Shown piece after piece: positions 1-9,527 of a stretch of 64,000 nucleotides of DNA (position 1 is its first letter; each line of letters starts with the position of its first letter). This DNA comes from DAHUXD01 sp963805495 (lineage in GTDB: Bacteria > Acidobacteriota > Thermoanaerobaculia > UBA5066 > Gp7-AA6). The notes beneath the pieces were generated by a model. The model saw nothing but the letters and a program-made list of their open reading frames with translations, had not been told where the DNA came from and made no database searches. Where the stretch lies: NCBI GenBank assembly GCA_963805495.1, contig CAWDUQ010000002.1, positions 1,054,001-1,118,000 on the forward strand, written 5' to 3'. The translations under genes and the position numbers were made by a program.

Positions 1-1397
1 TCGCGGCCACCGCCCTCGACCTGATCGTGCGCGTCGCCCCGGGCAACGTACCGCGGCTCTCCGAGGTGCGCATCGACGGCGGCGTGCTCGCCTTCACGGC
101 CGTCTGGACGCTCGCGGCCGCAATCGTCTTCGGCCTGGCGCCGGCACTCGCCGCCCTTCGGCCCGGACCGATGCAGGCACTGCGCGGCGCGCGAGGCGGG
201 GCTTCGGGCCGGGGCGCTGCCCGGCTGCGCCGAGTCCTCGTCGCGGGCCAGATGGCGGTCGCCCTGATCCTGCTGGTCGGCGCGGGGCTGCTCGTCAAGA
301 GCCTCGCGCGTCTGACCGCGGTCGACCCGGGCTTTCGCGCCGAACGCGTTCTCGCATTCGATGTGACCCTCCCCGAGAAGCGCTATCCGGACGAGGCGCG
401 CCAGGCGGCGTTCACCGACCAGCTGCTCTCGCGCATGCGCGCTCTTCCCGGCGCCGGGCCGGTGGGCGCGATCTTCGGTCTTCCGCTGACCGGTCTTTCC
501 TTCAGCAGCAGCATGCGCATCGCGGGCGCTGCCCCGGACGCCGACGAGCCCTCGGCGCAGCTGCGAGTCGCGAGCGCCGACTACTTCCGGACCCTCGGAA
601 TTCCCCTCGTCGCGGGGCGCCTCTTCGGTCCCGAGGACCGCTTCGGCGCGCCGCACGCCATCCTCGCGAGCCGGGCCGCCGCCCGAAAGATCTGGCCCCG
701 CGGCGATGCCCTCGGGCAACACGTGCGATTCGGGGCCCGCCCCGGCAAAACGCGGATCGAGGGCGAGGTCGTCGGGATCGTAGGAGACGTGCGCGACGAC
801 GAGCTCGGCGTGGGTCCCCGGCCCGAGTTCTATGCGTCGCTGGCGCAGGCTCCCCTTTCGCAGTTCCACGTCGCCATTCGAACGGCGGGCCCTCCCGATC
901 GACTGTCCGACGCCGTGCGTGCGGAAGTCGGGCGCCTCGATCCCGAGATCGTCGTCCACGGGCTCTCGAGCTTCGAAGCGATCGTGTCGCGCTCGGTGGC
1001 GCGGCCGCGGTTCACCGCCCGCCTGCTGCTCCTCTTCGCGGGCATGGCCCTCCTGCTCTCGGCCGTCGGAATCTACGGTGTCATCGCGTTTGCCGTCAGC
1101 CAGCGCACCCGCGAGATCGGCATCCGCATGGCGCTCGGCGCGGACCGGCGGTCGGTGCGGCACCTCGTGCTCGCGGATGGCATGCGCCTCGCCCTCGCGG
1201 GACTCGTCCTCGGCCTCGTCGGAGCCTTCGCCGCGTCGCGGCTTCTGTCCGGCCTGCTCTTCGAGGTCGAGCCCGCCGACCCGGCGACGCACGCGGCCGT
1301 GGCGCTGATCCTCCTCTCGGTGGCCCTCCTGGCCTGCTGGATTCCCGCGCGCCGCGCCTCGCGCGTCGAGCCGATGGCGGCGCTGAGGGCGGAGTAG
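1..1397 (+). CDS. ADOP-type ABC transporter permease, 3' part
   Basis: This is the C-terminal part of a MacB/FtsX-type permease; the reading frame is open from base 3 and the gene starts upstream of the window, so about 464 residues are visible. After the end of the first FtsX module come a membrane segment (LLVGAGLLVKSLARL, near base 270), the second periplasmic MacB-like domain (about bases 330-1000), and a final FtsX module with three or four membrane helices. The loop motif REIGIRMALGA (near base 1110) is the conserved cytoplasmic loop that contacts the ATPase in this superfamily. The protein ends in the family tail RRASRVEPMAALRAE. Only 3 bases separate it from the next permease, so it belongs to the same array. 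Substrate unknown; macrolide/peptide efflux or lipoprotein-type extraction are the family precedents. Confidence 0.9.
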   Translation, partial: AATALDLIVRVAPGNVPRLSEVRIDGGVLAFTAVWTLAAAIVFGLAPALAALRPGPMQALRGARGGASGRGAARLRRVLVAGQMAVALILLVGAGLLVKSLARLTAVDPGFRAERVLAFDVTLPEKRYPDEARQAAFTDQLLSRMRALPGAGPVGAIFGLPLTGLSFSSSMRIAGAAPDADEPSAQLRVASADYFRTLGIPLVAGRLFGPEDRFGAPHAILASRAAARKIWPRGDALGQHVRFGARPGKTRIEGEVVGIVGDVRDDELGVGPRPEFYASLAQAPLSQFHVAIRTAGPPDRLSDAVRAEVGRLDPEIVVHGLSSFEAIVSRSVARPRFTARLLLLFAGMALLLSAVGIYGVIAFAVSQRTREIGIRMALGADRRSVRHLVLADGMRLALAGLVLGLVGAFAASRLLSGLLFEVEPADPATHAAVALILLSVALLACWIPARRASRVEPMAALRAE

Positions 1398-1400
1398 GAC

Positions 1401-3845
1401 ATGGCCGCGCTCATGCGGGAAATCCGCTACGCCCTCCGGGCACTTCGCAAGAGCCCCGGCTTCACGGCCGCCGCCGTAGCGACGCTCGCCCTCGGAATCG
1501 CCGCCTCGACCGCCATCTTCTCGATCCTCCACTCGGTCGTGCTCGCGCCTCTGCCGTATCGCTCCCCGGACCGGATCATGGTCCTCTGGGAGACGGGGCC
1601 GGACGGACGGCCCTGGCGGCCCGCCCCGGCGAGCCTTCGCGACTGGCGGGAGCACTCCCGATCCTTCGAGCGCCTGGCCGCGTTTCAGGGCTCCAACCTC
1701 ACGCTGACGGGCCAGGACGAGCCCGTCCCGCTTCACGGCAGCCGCGTGAGTCCCGAGTACTTTCCGCTGCTCGGGGTATCCCCCGTCCTCGGCCGCGGCT
1801 TCCTCCCCGAAGAGGCCAAGTCCGGCGCGGCACCCGTCGTCGTGCTCGGCCACGATCTCTGGATCTCCCGCTTCGGCGGCGACCCGGGCATTCTCGGCCG
1901 CTCGCTGACGCTCGAAGGAATTCCCCGGACGATCATCGGAGTCATGCCCCGGGCACCGTACCCGGCAGAAGCCCTGACGATCGGCAAGGTCGGCTTCGCC
2001 GCCGGGCAGCCGGATTTCTGGATTCCCGCCGACCTCGACCACGTCGGAGCCCCGTCGGGACGCAGCTACGTCCTCGGCGTTCTCGGCCGGCTGGCCGAAG
2101 GCGTCACCCGCGAGGCGGCTCAGGAAGAGATGACGGCCCTGTCCCGCCGGCTCGCCGCCTCCGACTCGAGCAATCACGCGCTCGACGCTCGACTGCGCCC
2201 GCTCGACCTCGAAACGGAGGGAGCGATGCGGCCGGCGCTCTGGCTGCTCTTCGCCGCGGTCCTCTTCGTCCTTGCCATCGGCGCGGCCAACGTGACGAGC
2301 CTGGAGCTCGCCCGAGCGCAGGCGCGGGGACGCGAGCTCGCGGTCCGCGCGGCGCTCGGCGCCGGCCGTGGCCGAATCGCCGCGCAGGTCTTCGTCGAGT
2401 CGGTCCTGGTCGCCGCGGCGGCCGGTCTGCTCGGGATTCTCCTGACCGTATGGGGGCTGCCGCTGCTCGTCGCGCTCGTGCCGCCCGACGTGCCGCGCCT
2501 GGCCGAAGTGCGCGTCCATGCCGGGATCCTCGCGTTCGCCGTCGCCGTGTCCTTCGTCGTCGGCATTCTGTCGGGGCTCGTGCCGGCGCTCGCCGCCGCG
2601 CGGCGCGGCGCCTCCCGGTCCCTGTCCGCGGTCAGCCGCGGGTCCACCGACTCGCGGGCCGCCCGCCGGTCGCTCCGCCTCCTGGTGCTCGCCGAGACGG
2701 CGATCGCGGTGCTCCTCGCGTCGGGAGCGATGCTCCTGACGAAGAGCTTCCTGCAGCTCTCGCACGTCGATCCGGGCTTTCGCGCGACCGACGTCACGGT
2801 CGCGCAATTCTCGCTGCCGCGTTCCCGGTACGCCGGCCCGGACGACGTCGCCCGGTTCGAGGACGCGCTGCTGACCTCCGTGCGCAGCCTTCCCGGCGTC
2901 GCGTCCGCGTCGCTCGCGTACAACCACCCGCTCGAGGCGCACTGGATCGGTTCGGGCGCGGCCGAGCCGGTCGCGGCCGCTTCCGCCGACGCGCCGGCGC
3001 CGGCCTGGTTCCGGGCCGTCAGCGAGGACTACTTTCGTTCGGCCGGTGTGCCTCTGCGGTCCGGACGCGATTTCACCCGGACCGATGATTCGCGGCATCC
3101 GCCCGTCGCGATCGTCAACGAGGCCTTCGCCCGCGCAAACTTCCCCGACGGCCGGGCGGTCGGGAGGTTCCTGACCTCGGACGACGCGGCCTCGTGGTGG
3201 GGCGAGGGGTTGCCGACGCGCTTCGAGATCGTCGGCATCGCGGGCAACGTCCGGTTCCTCGGCCTCGACAAGGAAACCGCTCCCGCCTACTACCTGCCGG
3301 TCCGGCAGTTCCCGATCGAGGACATGAAGCTCCTGGTCCGCGGGACGCCCGGAATCGCGGCGCTGCGTCAGGCGTTCCACGCGCTCGACCCGGCCCTCCC
3401 CTTGCAGGACGTGTCGACGATGGCGCGGCATTACGACGCCGCCCTCGCACCGTCCCGGCTGAACATGCGCCTCATGCTCGTCTTCGGCGGCATCGCCGTG
3501 GGCCTCGCGATGGTCGGCGTGTACGGCCTGCTCTCCTACGTCGTCACGCTCCGGCGCCGGGAGCTCTCGATCCGCATCGCCCTCGGGGCGCGCGCCCCGC
3601 AGGTCCTCGGCACCGTGCTCGCCGAGACCGCGCGACTCGCGCTCGGCGGCATCCTCCTGGGTCTGGCGGGCGCCATCGCGCTCGGCCCGCTGCTGTCGCG
3701 GATTCTCTACGGGGTCGGCGCCTCCGACCCCGCGTCCCTGGCGGGCGCGGGGCTGGCGCTCGGCGTCGTCATGTTCATCGCGAGCGGCCTGCCGGCCCGG
3801 CGCGCCGCGCGCATCGCTCCCAGCGAAGTCCTGAAAGGCGAATGA
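1401..3845 (+). CDS. ADOP-type ABC transporter permease
   Basis: An 814-residue inner-membrane permease built from two fused MacB-like units, about twice the length of an ordinary MacB/FtsX permease. Membrane helix 1 is at about residues 20-48 (motif TLALGIAASTAIFS), periplasmic domain 1 at 55-260, an FtsX helix group at 278-400, a second unit starting with a helix at 425-448, periplasmic domain 2 at 455-680, and a last FtsX group at 690-810. The ATPase-contact loops RELAVRAALGA and RELSIRIALGA are present in both halves. ATG at 1401 is chosen; a second ATG at 1413 is possible. The stop codon overlaps the start of the ATPase gene (ATGA), so translation is probably coupled and this permease is the likeliest direct partner of that ATPase. 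Confidence 0.93.
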   Translation: MAALMREIRYALRALRKSPGFTAAAVATLALGIAASTAIFSILHSVVLAPLPYRSPDRIMVLWETGPDGRPWRPAPASLRDWREHSRSFERLAAFQGSNLTLTGQDEPVPLHGSRVSPEYFPLLGVSPVLGRGFLPEEAKSGAAPVVVLGHDLWISRFGGDPGILGRSLTLEGIPRTIIGVMPRAPYPAEALTIGKVGFAAGQPDFWIPADLDHVGAPSGRSYVLGVLGRLAEGVTREAAQEEMTALSRRLAASDSSNHALDARLRPLDLETEGAMRPALWLLFAAVLFVLAIGAANVTSLELARAQARGRELAVRAALGAGRGRIAAQVFVESVLVAAAAGLLGILLTVWGLPLLVALVPPDVPRLAEVRVHAGILAFAVAVSFVVGILSGLVPALAAARRGASRSLSAVSRGSTDSRAARRSLRLLVLAETAIAVLLASGAMLLTKSFLQLSHVDPGFRATDVTVAQFSLPRSRYAGPDDVARFEDALLTSVRSLPGVASASLAYNHPLEAHWIGSGAAEPVAAASADAPAPAWFRAVSEDYFRSAGVPLRSGRDFTRTDDSRHPPVAIVNEAFARANFPDGRAVGRFLTSDDAASWWGEGLPTRFEIVGIAGNVRFLGLDKETAPAYYLPVRQFPIEDMKLLVRGTPGIAALRQAFHALDPALPLQDVSTMARHYDAALAPSRLNMRLMLVFGGIAVGLAMVGVYGLLSYVVTLRRRELSIRIALGARAPQVLGTVLAETARLALGGILLGLAGAIALGPLLSRILYGVGASDPASLAGAGLALGVVMFIASGLPARRAARIAPSEVLKGE

Positions 3846-4516
3846 AACCGATGATCCAGCTCTCCAACCTCGAGAAGGCCGTCGCGACCCGGGCCGGCCA
3901 GACCTTTCTCCTGCGCCGGATCGATCTCTCGATCGCTCCGGGGGAATTCGTGACGATCATGGGGCCGTCGGGCGCCGGCAAGTCGACCCTGCTCTCGATC
4001 CTCGGCATGCTCGATCATGACTGGACCGGCCAATTCCGCCTCCTCGAGCACGACGTCCACGCGCTCAAGCCTCGCGACCGCATCGAGCTCAACAAGAAGT
4101 ACGTCGGGTTCGTCTTCCAGCAGTACCACCTGCTCGACAACCTCACGGTCGCCGAGAACCTGGACATCCCGCTCTCCTACAGGAACGTGAAGGGCTCGGA
4201 GCGCGCGTCGATCGTGGCCGACACGCTCGACCGGTTCCAGATCGTCGGCAAGAAGGACCTCTTCCCGAACCAGCTCTCCGGCGGCCAGCAGCAGCTCGTC
4301 GGCGTGGCGCGGGCGCTGATCGCGAAGCCGAAGCTGCTTCTCGCCGACGAGCCGACCGGCAACCTCCACTCGGACCAGGGCCGCGAGATCATGCGGCTCT
4401 TCAAGAAGCTGAACGACGAAGGCACGACGATCGTCCAGGTGACGCACTCCGAAGAGAACGCCACCTATGGGGACCGGATCGTGCGGCTTCGCGACGGCTG
4501 GATCGTGAACGACTGA
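3842..4516 (+). CDS. ABC transporter ATP-binding protein, LolD/MacB type
   Basis: A 224-residue cytoplasmic ATPase that should power the surrounding permeases; it is the only ATPase gene in the six-permease array. Visible motifs are Walker A GPSGAGKST (about residue 40), the Q-loop FVFQQYHLLDN, signature LSGGQQQ, Walker B LLLADEPTGNLHS and the H-loop THSEEN. Length and the QQYHLL and DEPTGNL motifs fit the LolD/MacB/FtsE group. After the signature it reads LVGVARAL where RVAIARAL is usual, so the conserved arginine is replaced by leucine. The start is ATG at 3842, overlapping the upstream permease stop by four bases; the next permease begins 9 bases downstream. Shared use by several permeases is an inference from gene number. 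Confidence 0.95.
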   Translation: MKPMIQLSNLEKAVATRAGQTFLLRRIDLSIAPGEFVTIMGPSGAGKSTLLSILGMLDHDWTGQFRLLEHDVHALKPRDRIELNKKYVGFVFQQYHLLDNLTVAENLDIPLSYRNVKGSERASIVADTLDRFQIVGKKDLFPNQLSGGQQQLVGVARALIAKPKLLLADEPTGNLHSDQGREIMRLFKKLNDEGTTIVQVTHSEENATYGDRIVRLRDGWIVND

Positions 4517-4525
4517 GAGGACGCC

Positions 4526-6955
4526 ATGACCGGGCTCATTCACGATCTGCGCTTCGCCGTTCGAACGCTGGGCAAGAGTCCCGGGTTCACCGCCGTCGCC
4601 CTCCTGACGCTCGGACTCGGCATCGGCGCCAACGCCGCGATCTTCTCGGTGCTCGACGCCGTCATGCTGCGTCCCCTCCCGTACGCGGCCGGCGAACGGC
4701 TCGTCATGATCGGTGACCGCGCGCCGGGCGGCGGCACGCCGGGCAACGTCGGCTTCGCCACGTACGAGGATCTGCGCGATCGAAGCCGCACCTTCGAATC
4801 GATGGCCGCGATACGGGCGTGGCAGCCGACCCTCGTGACCGCGGGGACCGCCGAACGCATCCCGGCCATGCGCGTGACCTCCAACTACTTCGCGATGCTC
4901 GGCGCGCGGCCCGCGCTGGGCCGGGATTTCCTTCCGGAGGACGACCACCCGGATACGTGGCGCGTCCTGCTCCTGAGCGACGGCCTGTGGCGCCGGGCCT
5001 TCGGCGCGGACCCGACGGTCGTGGGCCGCGTGGTGCGCCTGAACGGCCTGAGTTTCCGGATCGTCGGCGTCATGCCGAGGGACTTCCAACCGCTCGTCTC
5101 GGCTCGCTACTACAAGCCGGCGGAGCTCTGGGCGCCCATCGGATACGACCGGAGCCTGGAGTACGCCTGTCGCAGCTGCCAGCACCTGAAGGCCATCGGC
5201 CGCCTGGCCGCGGGCGTGACGCCGGCGCAGGCGAGCGCCGACCTCGACCGCGTCCGGCGCACACTCGCGGCCGAGCATCCGACCGAGTATCCCGACGGCC
5301 GGATGGATGCGATTCTTCTCTCGCGGGAACTGACCGCCGGAATTCGCGCTCCCCTGCTGGTCCTCGTCGGCGCCGTCGGCTTCGTCCTGCTGATCGCGTG
5401 CTCCAACATCGCCAACCTGACGCTCTCCCGGTCCCTGCGGCGGGCGCACGAGATGGCGGTCCGGGGAGCGCTCGGGGCGAGCCGCGGGCGCCTCATTCAG
5501 CAACTCTTCGCCGAAAGCCTGGTCCTGTGCGCGGCGGGGGGCGTCCTCGGGCTCGGCTTCGCCGCGGCCCTGCAGACGGCGCTGCTTCGCCTCGCCCCGG
5601 TTTCCCTGCCGCGCCTGGACCGCGTCGGGATCGATGCCCGGGTCTTCGGCTTCGCCGCCGCGGTCTCGCTCGCGGCGGCCCTCCTCTCGGGCTGGATTCC
5701 GGCGCTCCAGGGCTCGGCCGCTCGCCTTTCCCGATCCCTCGGCTCCCCGTCGCGATCGAGCGCGGGGATCACCTCCTCGAGGACGCGGCGGATCCTGACC
5801 GTCGTCGAGATGGCGCTCGGCGTCGTGCTCCTCGCGGGCGCGTTCCTGATGGTGCGCAGCATGCAGCGCTTGCTGGACGCGCCCTACGGATTCACCGCCG
5901 ACCGTGTGATGACGATGTCGCTGTCGCTCAGCGGGGACGCGTACAAGGAGGATGCGCCCGCGGTGGCCTTCCAGGCCCGGGCCCTCGAGCGCATCCGCGC
6001 CCTCCCGGGGGTGGATGCGGCCGCGTTCTCCGGCCAGATCCCCCTCGGCGGCAACGGTGACTCGTACGGGTTTCACGTCCTCGGCCACCTGGCCGCGAAT
6101 CCCGCCGAGGACCCCTCGGTCGAGAGGTACTCCGTCACTCCGGACTATTTCCGCGCGATGGGCATCCCCCGGCGCCGCGGCCGCCTCTTCACGGAGGCGG
6201 ACCGCGCCGATTCGCTCCCGGTCATGGTGGTCTCGGAAACGACCGCCCACGTCCTTTTCCCCGGCCGCGATCCCATCGGGGAACGCGTGAAGGTCGGCGG
6301 CAGCGAAGGTCCGTGGCGCACCATCGTCGGCATCGCCGGCGACGTGCGGCACGTCGACATCGCCCTCCCGGCGACGCCGCAGATGTACCTGCCGCAGGCC
6401 CAGGTGACGGATGGCGGCCTGACCCTGGTCGTCCGAACTCGCAATGCCAAGCCGGAATCCCTGACGGGGCCGATCCGAGAGGTCATCCGCAGTCTCGACC
6501 CCGGAGTGCCGGTCTACGACTTCGCCGCCATGGAAGAGCTCGTCGACCGCTCGGCCGCTCCGCGGCGCTTCGTCATGCGCCTGCTGGCGGCTTTCGCGGC
6601 CGGGGCCTTGCTGCTGGCGGCCGTCGGGCTCTACGGCGTCGTCTCGCATGGCGTCGGCCAGCGAACGCGGGAGATCGGGATCCGTGTCGCCCTCGGCGCC
6701 CGTCCGGCCGACGTGATGCGCCTCGTGCTCTCGAGCGGCGCCGCGTCGGTCGGCCTCGGTCTCGCGTCGGGGATGCTCGCCGCTCTCGCCCTGATGCGCT
6801 TCCTGCGCTCGGTCCTCTACGAGATCAGCCCGACCGATCCCGTCGCCCTGGCGGGGGCCGTGGCGGTCCTCGCCGCCGTCGCCGTCGCGGCGCACTGGCT
6901 GCCCGCCCGGCGCGCGTCCCGCCTCGACCCGGTCGTGGCTCTCAAGTCGGAGTGA
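4526..6955 (+). CDS. ADOP-type ABC transporter permease
   Basis: An 809-residue double-unit MacB/FtsX permease. Helix 1 (TLGLGIGANAAIFSVLDAVM) is at about residues 25-48. Periplasmic domain 1 contains a Cys pair in YACRSCQHLKA (near residue 215) that the other permeases of the array lack. The first FtsX helix group starts at about residue 275 (LLVLVGAVGFVLLIACSNIANL), the second unit at about 420 (VVEMALGVVLLAGAFLMVRSM), and the last helices at about 690-805. ATPase-contact loops are HEMAVRGALGA and REIGIRVALGA. GAGAGGACGCC precedes the ATG. It follows the ATPase gene by 9 bases and is followed by another permease after 9 bases, so it is transcribed with them. Substrate not predictable. Confidence 0.93.
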   Translation: MTGLIHDLRFAVRTLGKSPGFTAVALLTLGLGIGANAAIFSVLDAVMLRPLPYAAGERLVMIGDRAPGGGTPGNVGFATYEDLRDRSRTFESMAAIRAWQPTLVTAGTAERIPAMRVTSNYFAMLGARPALGRDFLPEDDHPDTWRVLLLSDGLWRRAFGADPTVVGRVVRLNGLSFRIVGVMPRDFQPLVSARYYKPAELWAPIGYDRSLEYACRSCQHLKAIGRLAAGVTPAQASADLDRVRRTLAAEHPTEYPDGRMDAILLSRELTAGIRAPLLVLVGAVGFVLLIACSNIANLTLSRSLRRAHEMAVRGALGASRGRLIQQLFAESLVLCAAGGVLGLGFAAALQTALLRLAPVSLPRLDRVGIDARVFGFAAAVSLAAALLSGWIPALQGSAARLSRSLGSPSRSSAGITSSRTRRILTVVEMALGVVLLAGAFLMVRSMQRLLDAPYGFTADRVMTMSLSLSGDAYKEDAPAVAFQARALERIRALPGVDAAAFSGQIPLGGNGDSYGFHVLGHLAANPAEDPSVERYSVTPDYFRAMGIPRRRGRLFTEADRADSLPVMVVSETTAHVLFPGRDPIGERVKVGGSEGPWRTIVGIAGDVRHVDIALPATPQMYLPQAQVTDGGLTLVVRTRNAKPESLTGPIREVIRSLDPGVPVYDFAAMEELVDRSAAPRRFVMRLLAAFAAGALLLAAVGLYGVVSHGVGQRTREIGIRVALGARPADVMRLVLSSGAASVGLGLASGMLAALALMRFLRSVLYEISPTDPVALAGAVAVLAAVAVAAHWLPARRASRLDPVVALKSE

Positions 6956-6964
6956 GGTGAAGAC

Positions 6965-9424
6965 ATGCGCGTCATGCAGGACCTCCGGTTTGCCGCGCGG
7001 GCGTTTCGCAAGGCGCCCGCCTTCGCGGCCCTCGCGATTTTGACGCTCGCCCTCGGCATCGGCGTCAACGTCGCCATCTTCTCGGCGGTCGACGCGGTGC
7101 TCTTCCGGCCGCTCGCCGTGAGCGACCCCGGGAGGGTCGTGCGGATCTACGCGACCAGCGTGGAAGGCGTCGACCTCTCCAATCACTCGTACCCGGTCTA
7201 CACGGACTACCGCGACGGGGCGTCGTCCTTCGCCGGCATGGCGGCCTTCGACGACGCCGAGGCGTTTCACCTCTCGACCGGCGGCAAGGCCGAGCGCGTG
7301 ACGGGGGCGCTGGTGAGCGGGAGCTTCTTCGAGCTTCTCGGCGCGCGTCCCGAACGGGGCCGGCTCCTCTCATCGGCAGACGATGCTGCGCCCGGCGCCA
7401 GCCCGGTCGCGGTCGTCAGCCACCGCCTCTGGGCGGCCCGCTTCGGCTCGGACCCGCAGACCGTCGGCTCGACCGTGCAACTCAACGGCCATCCGTACAC
7501 GATCGTCGGCGTGGCGGCTCCGGAATTCACCGGCGTCGACCTCGACAGTCTCCCCGACGTCTGGGTGCCGATCGCGATGGTCGACCAGGCCCTTCCCGAA
7601 TTCGGGGACGAAGGTGTCCTGACGTCCCGGAAGCTCTCGTGGCTCGACGTCGTCGCCCGCCTGAAGCCGGGCGTCTCCCGCGCCGCGGCGCAGGCTGAGC
7701 TCGATGGCATCGCGAAGCGCCGCGCCGCCGCGCAGCCAAAGGACCATACGGACCCGATGGCGCGCATCGTGCCCGCCGGTGAGTTCGCCGTGGGCCCGGG
7801 CTCGCGCGAAGAGGCGCGGCGGCTGTCCTGGCTTCTCGTCGGGATGGCCGGGCTGGTTCTCCTGATCGCCTGCGCCGACGCCGCGGGGCTGCTGCTGCTG
7901 CGCTCGGAGCGGCGGCGGCGGGAAATCGGAGTGCGCCTGGCGCTGGGCGCGTCGCGCCGGCAGATCGGCCGGCAACTCCTGGTCGAGAGTCTCCTCCTCG
8001 CCGTCTTCGCGGCCACCGCCGGTGTCGTCATGGCGGTCTGGGGGTCGGACCTGCTCGCGGCCCTCGTGCCGCCCGAGTTCGCGCTTCCCATGGGCGCGGC
8101 GACATCCGTGCTCGACCGGCGTGCCCTCGGCTTCGCGGCCGCCGCCGCGTTCGGCTGCGCGCTCCTGTCGGGACTCGCGCCGGCCTGGCGCGCCGGGCGC
8201 GTCGACGTCCTCACGTCCCTCAAGGGCTCGGGAGCGGCGGCGGGCCGCGGGCGATTCACTCTCCGGGACACGCTCGTCGTGGGTCAGATCGCGCTGACGG
8301 CCGTGCTTCTGGTGGGCGCGGGACTCACGGCGCACTCGCTCGTCCGCGAGGCCGCGGTGGACCCGGGCTTCGAGCCGGCCGGGCGCCTCGAGGCCTCGAT
8401 CGACCTGGCCCGTCAGGGCTACGACCGCGCCCGCGGAGCGGCCATGTTCGAGGCGCTCCTCGAGCGGGTGCGGGCGATCCCGGGCGTGCGCTTCGCCGCC
8501 CTCGGCCGCACGACGCCCGTCCAGAGCGCGGGGATGCGCACGTCGATCGAAAGCGACGGCTACACGCCGGCGAAGGACGAAATTCCCCAGGCGGACCTGA
8601 ACATCGTGACGCCCGGGTTCTTCGCGGCGCTCGGCGGCCGCCTCCTCGCGGGACGCGACTTCGACGCCCGCGACACGGCGACCGGCCCGCCCGTGGCGAT
8701 CGTGAGCGAGGCGATGGCGCGCAAGTTCTGGCCGGGCGTGAATCCCGTGGGCCGACGCATCATGAATCTGGGGCCTCCGGGCGTGGGCGGCGAAGTCATC
8801 GGCGTCGTGCGCGACGTGCGCTTCCGCAGCCTCCGGCGGTCGCCGGATCCCACCGTCTACGTTCCTCTGTCGCAGTTCTACATGCCGCGGATGACGATCC
8901 TCATCGACGCCGCAACCGACCCCGCGGCCCTCGCGCGGCCGCTCGCCGCGGCGGTCGCGGGCCTCGACGCCGGCCTTCCCCTCTTCCACGTCCGCACGCT
9001 TCCCGAGAAACTCGGTCTCGCCCTCGGCCAGAGCCGCCTGATCGCGATTCTCGTCGGCGCCTTCGGTGCGCTGGCGCTGCTCCTGTCGGCGACCGGGCTC
9101 TACGGCATCGTGTCCTACGCGACGCAGGCCCGCACGCGCGAGTTCGGCATCCGGATGGCGCTCGGGGCCCGCAAGGCCCACGTGCGCAGGCTCGTGCTCC
9201 GCCGGGGCTCCGGGATCGCGGTCGTCGGCCTCGCCACGGGGCTGGCGGGGGCCGCGGCGGCGTCCCGGCTCGCGGCCGAGCTGCTCTTCGGCGTGACTCC
9301 CCTCGATCCCCTCTCCTATGCCGCGGCCGGGGCCGTTCTGTCGGCAGTGGTCCTTCTTGCCAGCGCGGTTCCGGCGGAGCGGGCCGCACGCGTGGACCCG
9401 ATGACGGCGCTTCGAACCGAATGA
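6965..9424 (+). CDS. ADOP-type ABC transporter permease
   Basis: An 819-residue double-unit MacB/FtsX permease. Helix 1 is at about residues 20-45 (LAILTLALGIGVNVAIFSA), periplasmic domain 1 at 55-270, FtsX helices from about 288 (LLVGMAGLVLLIACADAAGL), the second unit from about 435 (LVVGQIALTAVLLVGAGLTA), and the last helices at 695-815. Contact loops REIGVRLALGA and REFGIRMALGA are intact. The signature 'acidobacterial duplicated' layout is clear. An upstream GAGGTGAAGAC, part of which is the end of the previous gene, places the ATG at 6965 with good spacing. The gene ends with the family tail RAARVDPMTALRTE and is followed by a 103-base gap holding the scar of another permease. Confidence 0.93.
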   Translation: MRVMQDLRFAARAFRKAPAFAALAILTLALGIGVNVAIFSAVDAVLFRPLAVSDPGRVVRIYATSVEGVDLSNHSYPVYTDYRDGASSFAGMAAFDDAEAFHLSTGGKAERVTGALVSGSFFELLGARPERGRLLSSADDAAPGASPVAVVSHRLWAARFGSDPQTVGSTVQLNGHPYTIVGVAAPEFTGVDLDSLPDVWVPIAMVDQALPEFGDEGVLTSRKLSWLDVVARLKPGVSRAAAQAELDGIAKRRAAAQPKDHTDPMARIVPAGEFAVGPGSREEARRLSWLLVGMAGLVLLIACADAAGLLLLRSERRRREIGVRLALGASRRQIGRQLLVESLLLAVFAATAGVVMAVWGSDLLAALVPPEFALPMGAATSVLDRRALGFAAAAAFGCALLSGLAPAWRAGRVDVLTSLKGSGAAAGRGRFTLRDTLVVGQIALTAVLLVGAGLTAHSLVREAAVDPGFEPAGRLEASIDLARQGYDRARGAAMFEALLERVRAIPGVRFAALGRTTPVQSAGMRTSIESDGYTPAKDEIPQADLNIVTPGFFAALGGRLLAGRDFDARDTATGPPVAIVSEAMARKFWPGVNPVGRRIMNLGPPGVGGEVIGVVRDVRFRSLRRSPDPTVYVPLSQFYMPRMTILIDAATDPAALARPLAAAVAGLDAGLPLFHVRTLPEKLGLALGQSRLIAILVGAFGALALLLSATGLYGIVSYATQARTREFGIRMALGARKAHVRRLVLRRGSGIAVVGLATGLAGAAAASRLAAELLFGVTPLDPLSYAAAGAVLSAVVLLASAVPAERAARVDPMTALRTE

Positions 9425-9437
9425 GCCTCGACGATGA

Positions 9438-9518
9438 CCTTCCCGACCCGCGACCGGCGGGGTCCCCGCGCGTCGCGCCTCCCGGCTCGATCCGGTCCGC
9501 ATCCTCAGAAGCGAGTGA
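9438..9518 (+). pseudogene. Scar: 3' end of a deleted ADOP permease
   Basis: The 103-base gap between two permeases translates from 9438 as 26 codons ending in PARRASRLDPVRILRSE and a TGA stop at 9516-9518. This is the family C-terminal tail: the permease ending at 6955 finishes with PARRASRLDPVVALKSE. In-frame TGA at 9435 and lack of anything else upstream show that only the tail remains. The simplest reading is that the array once held another permease whose body was lost by recombination between paralogs. The GAGTGAGGTGATCGC that follows serves as the translation signal of the next permease, perhaps the reason the scar was kept. Confidence 0.8.
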
Positions 9519-9527
9519 GGTGATCGC

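Noticed and set aside
3707..7270. A 1187-codon open frame on the minus strand
   Set aside because: It is antisense to the ATPase and a permease with clear family motifs; its own product is Arg/Gly/Glu/Asp-rich low-complexity sequence typical of GC-rich shadow frames.
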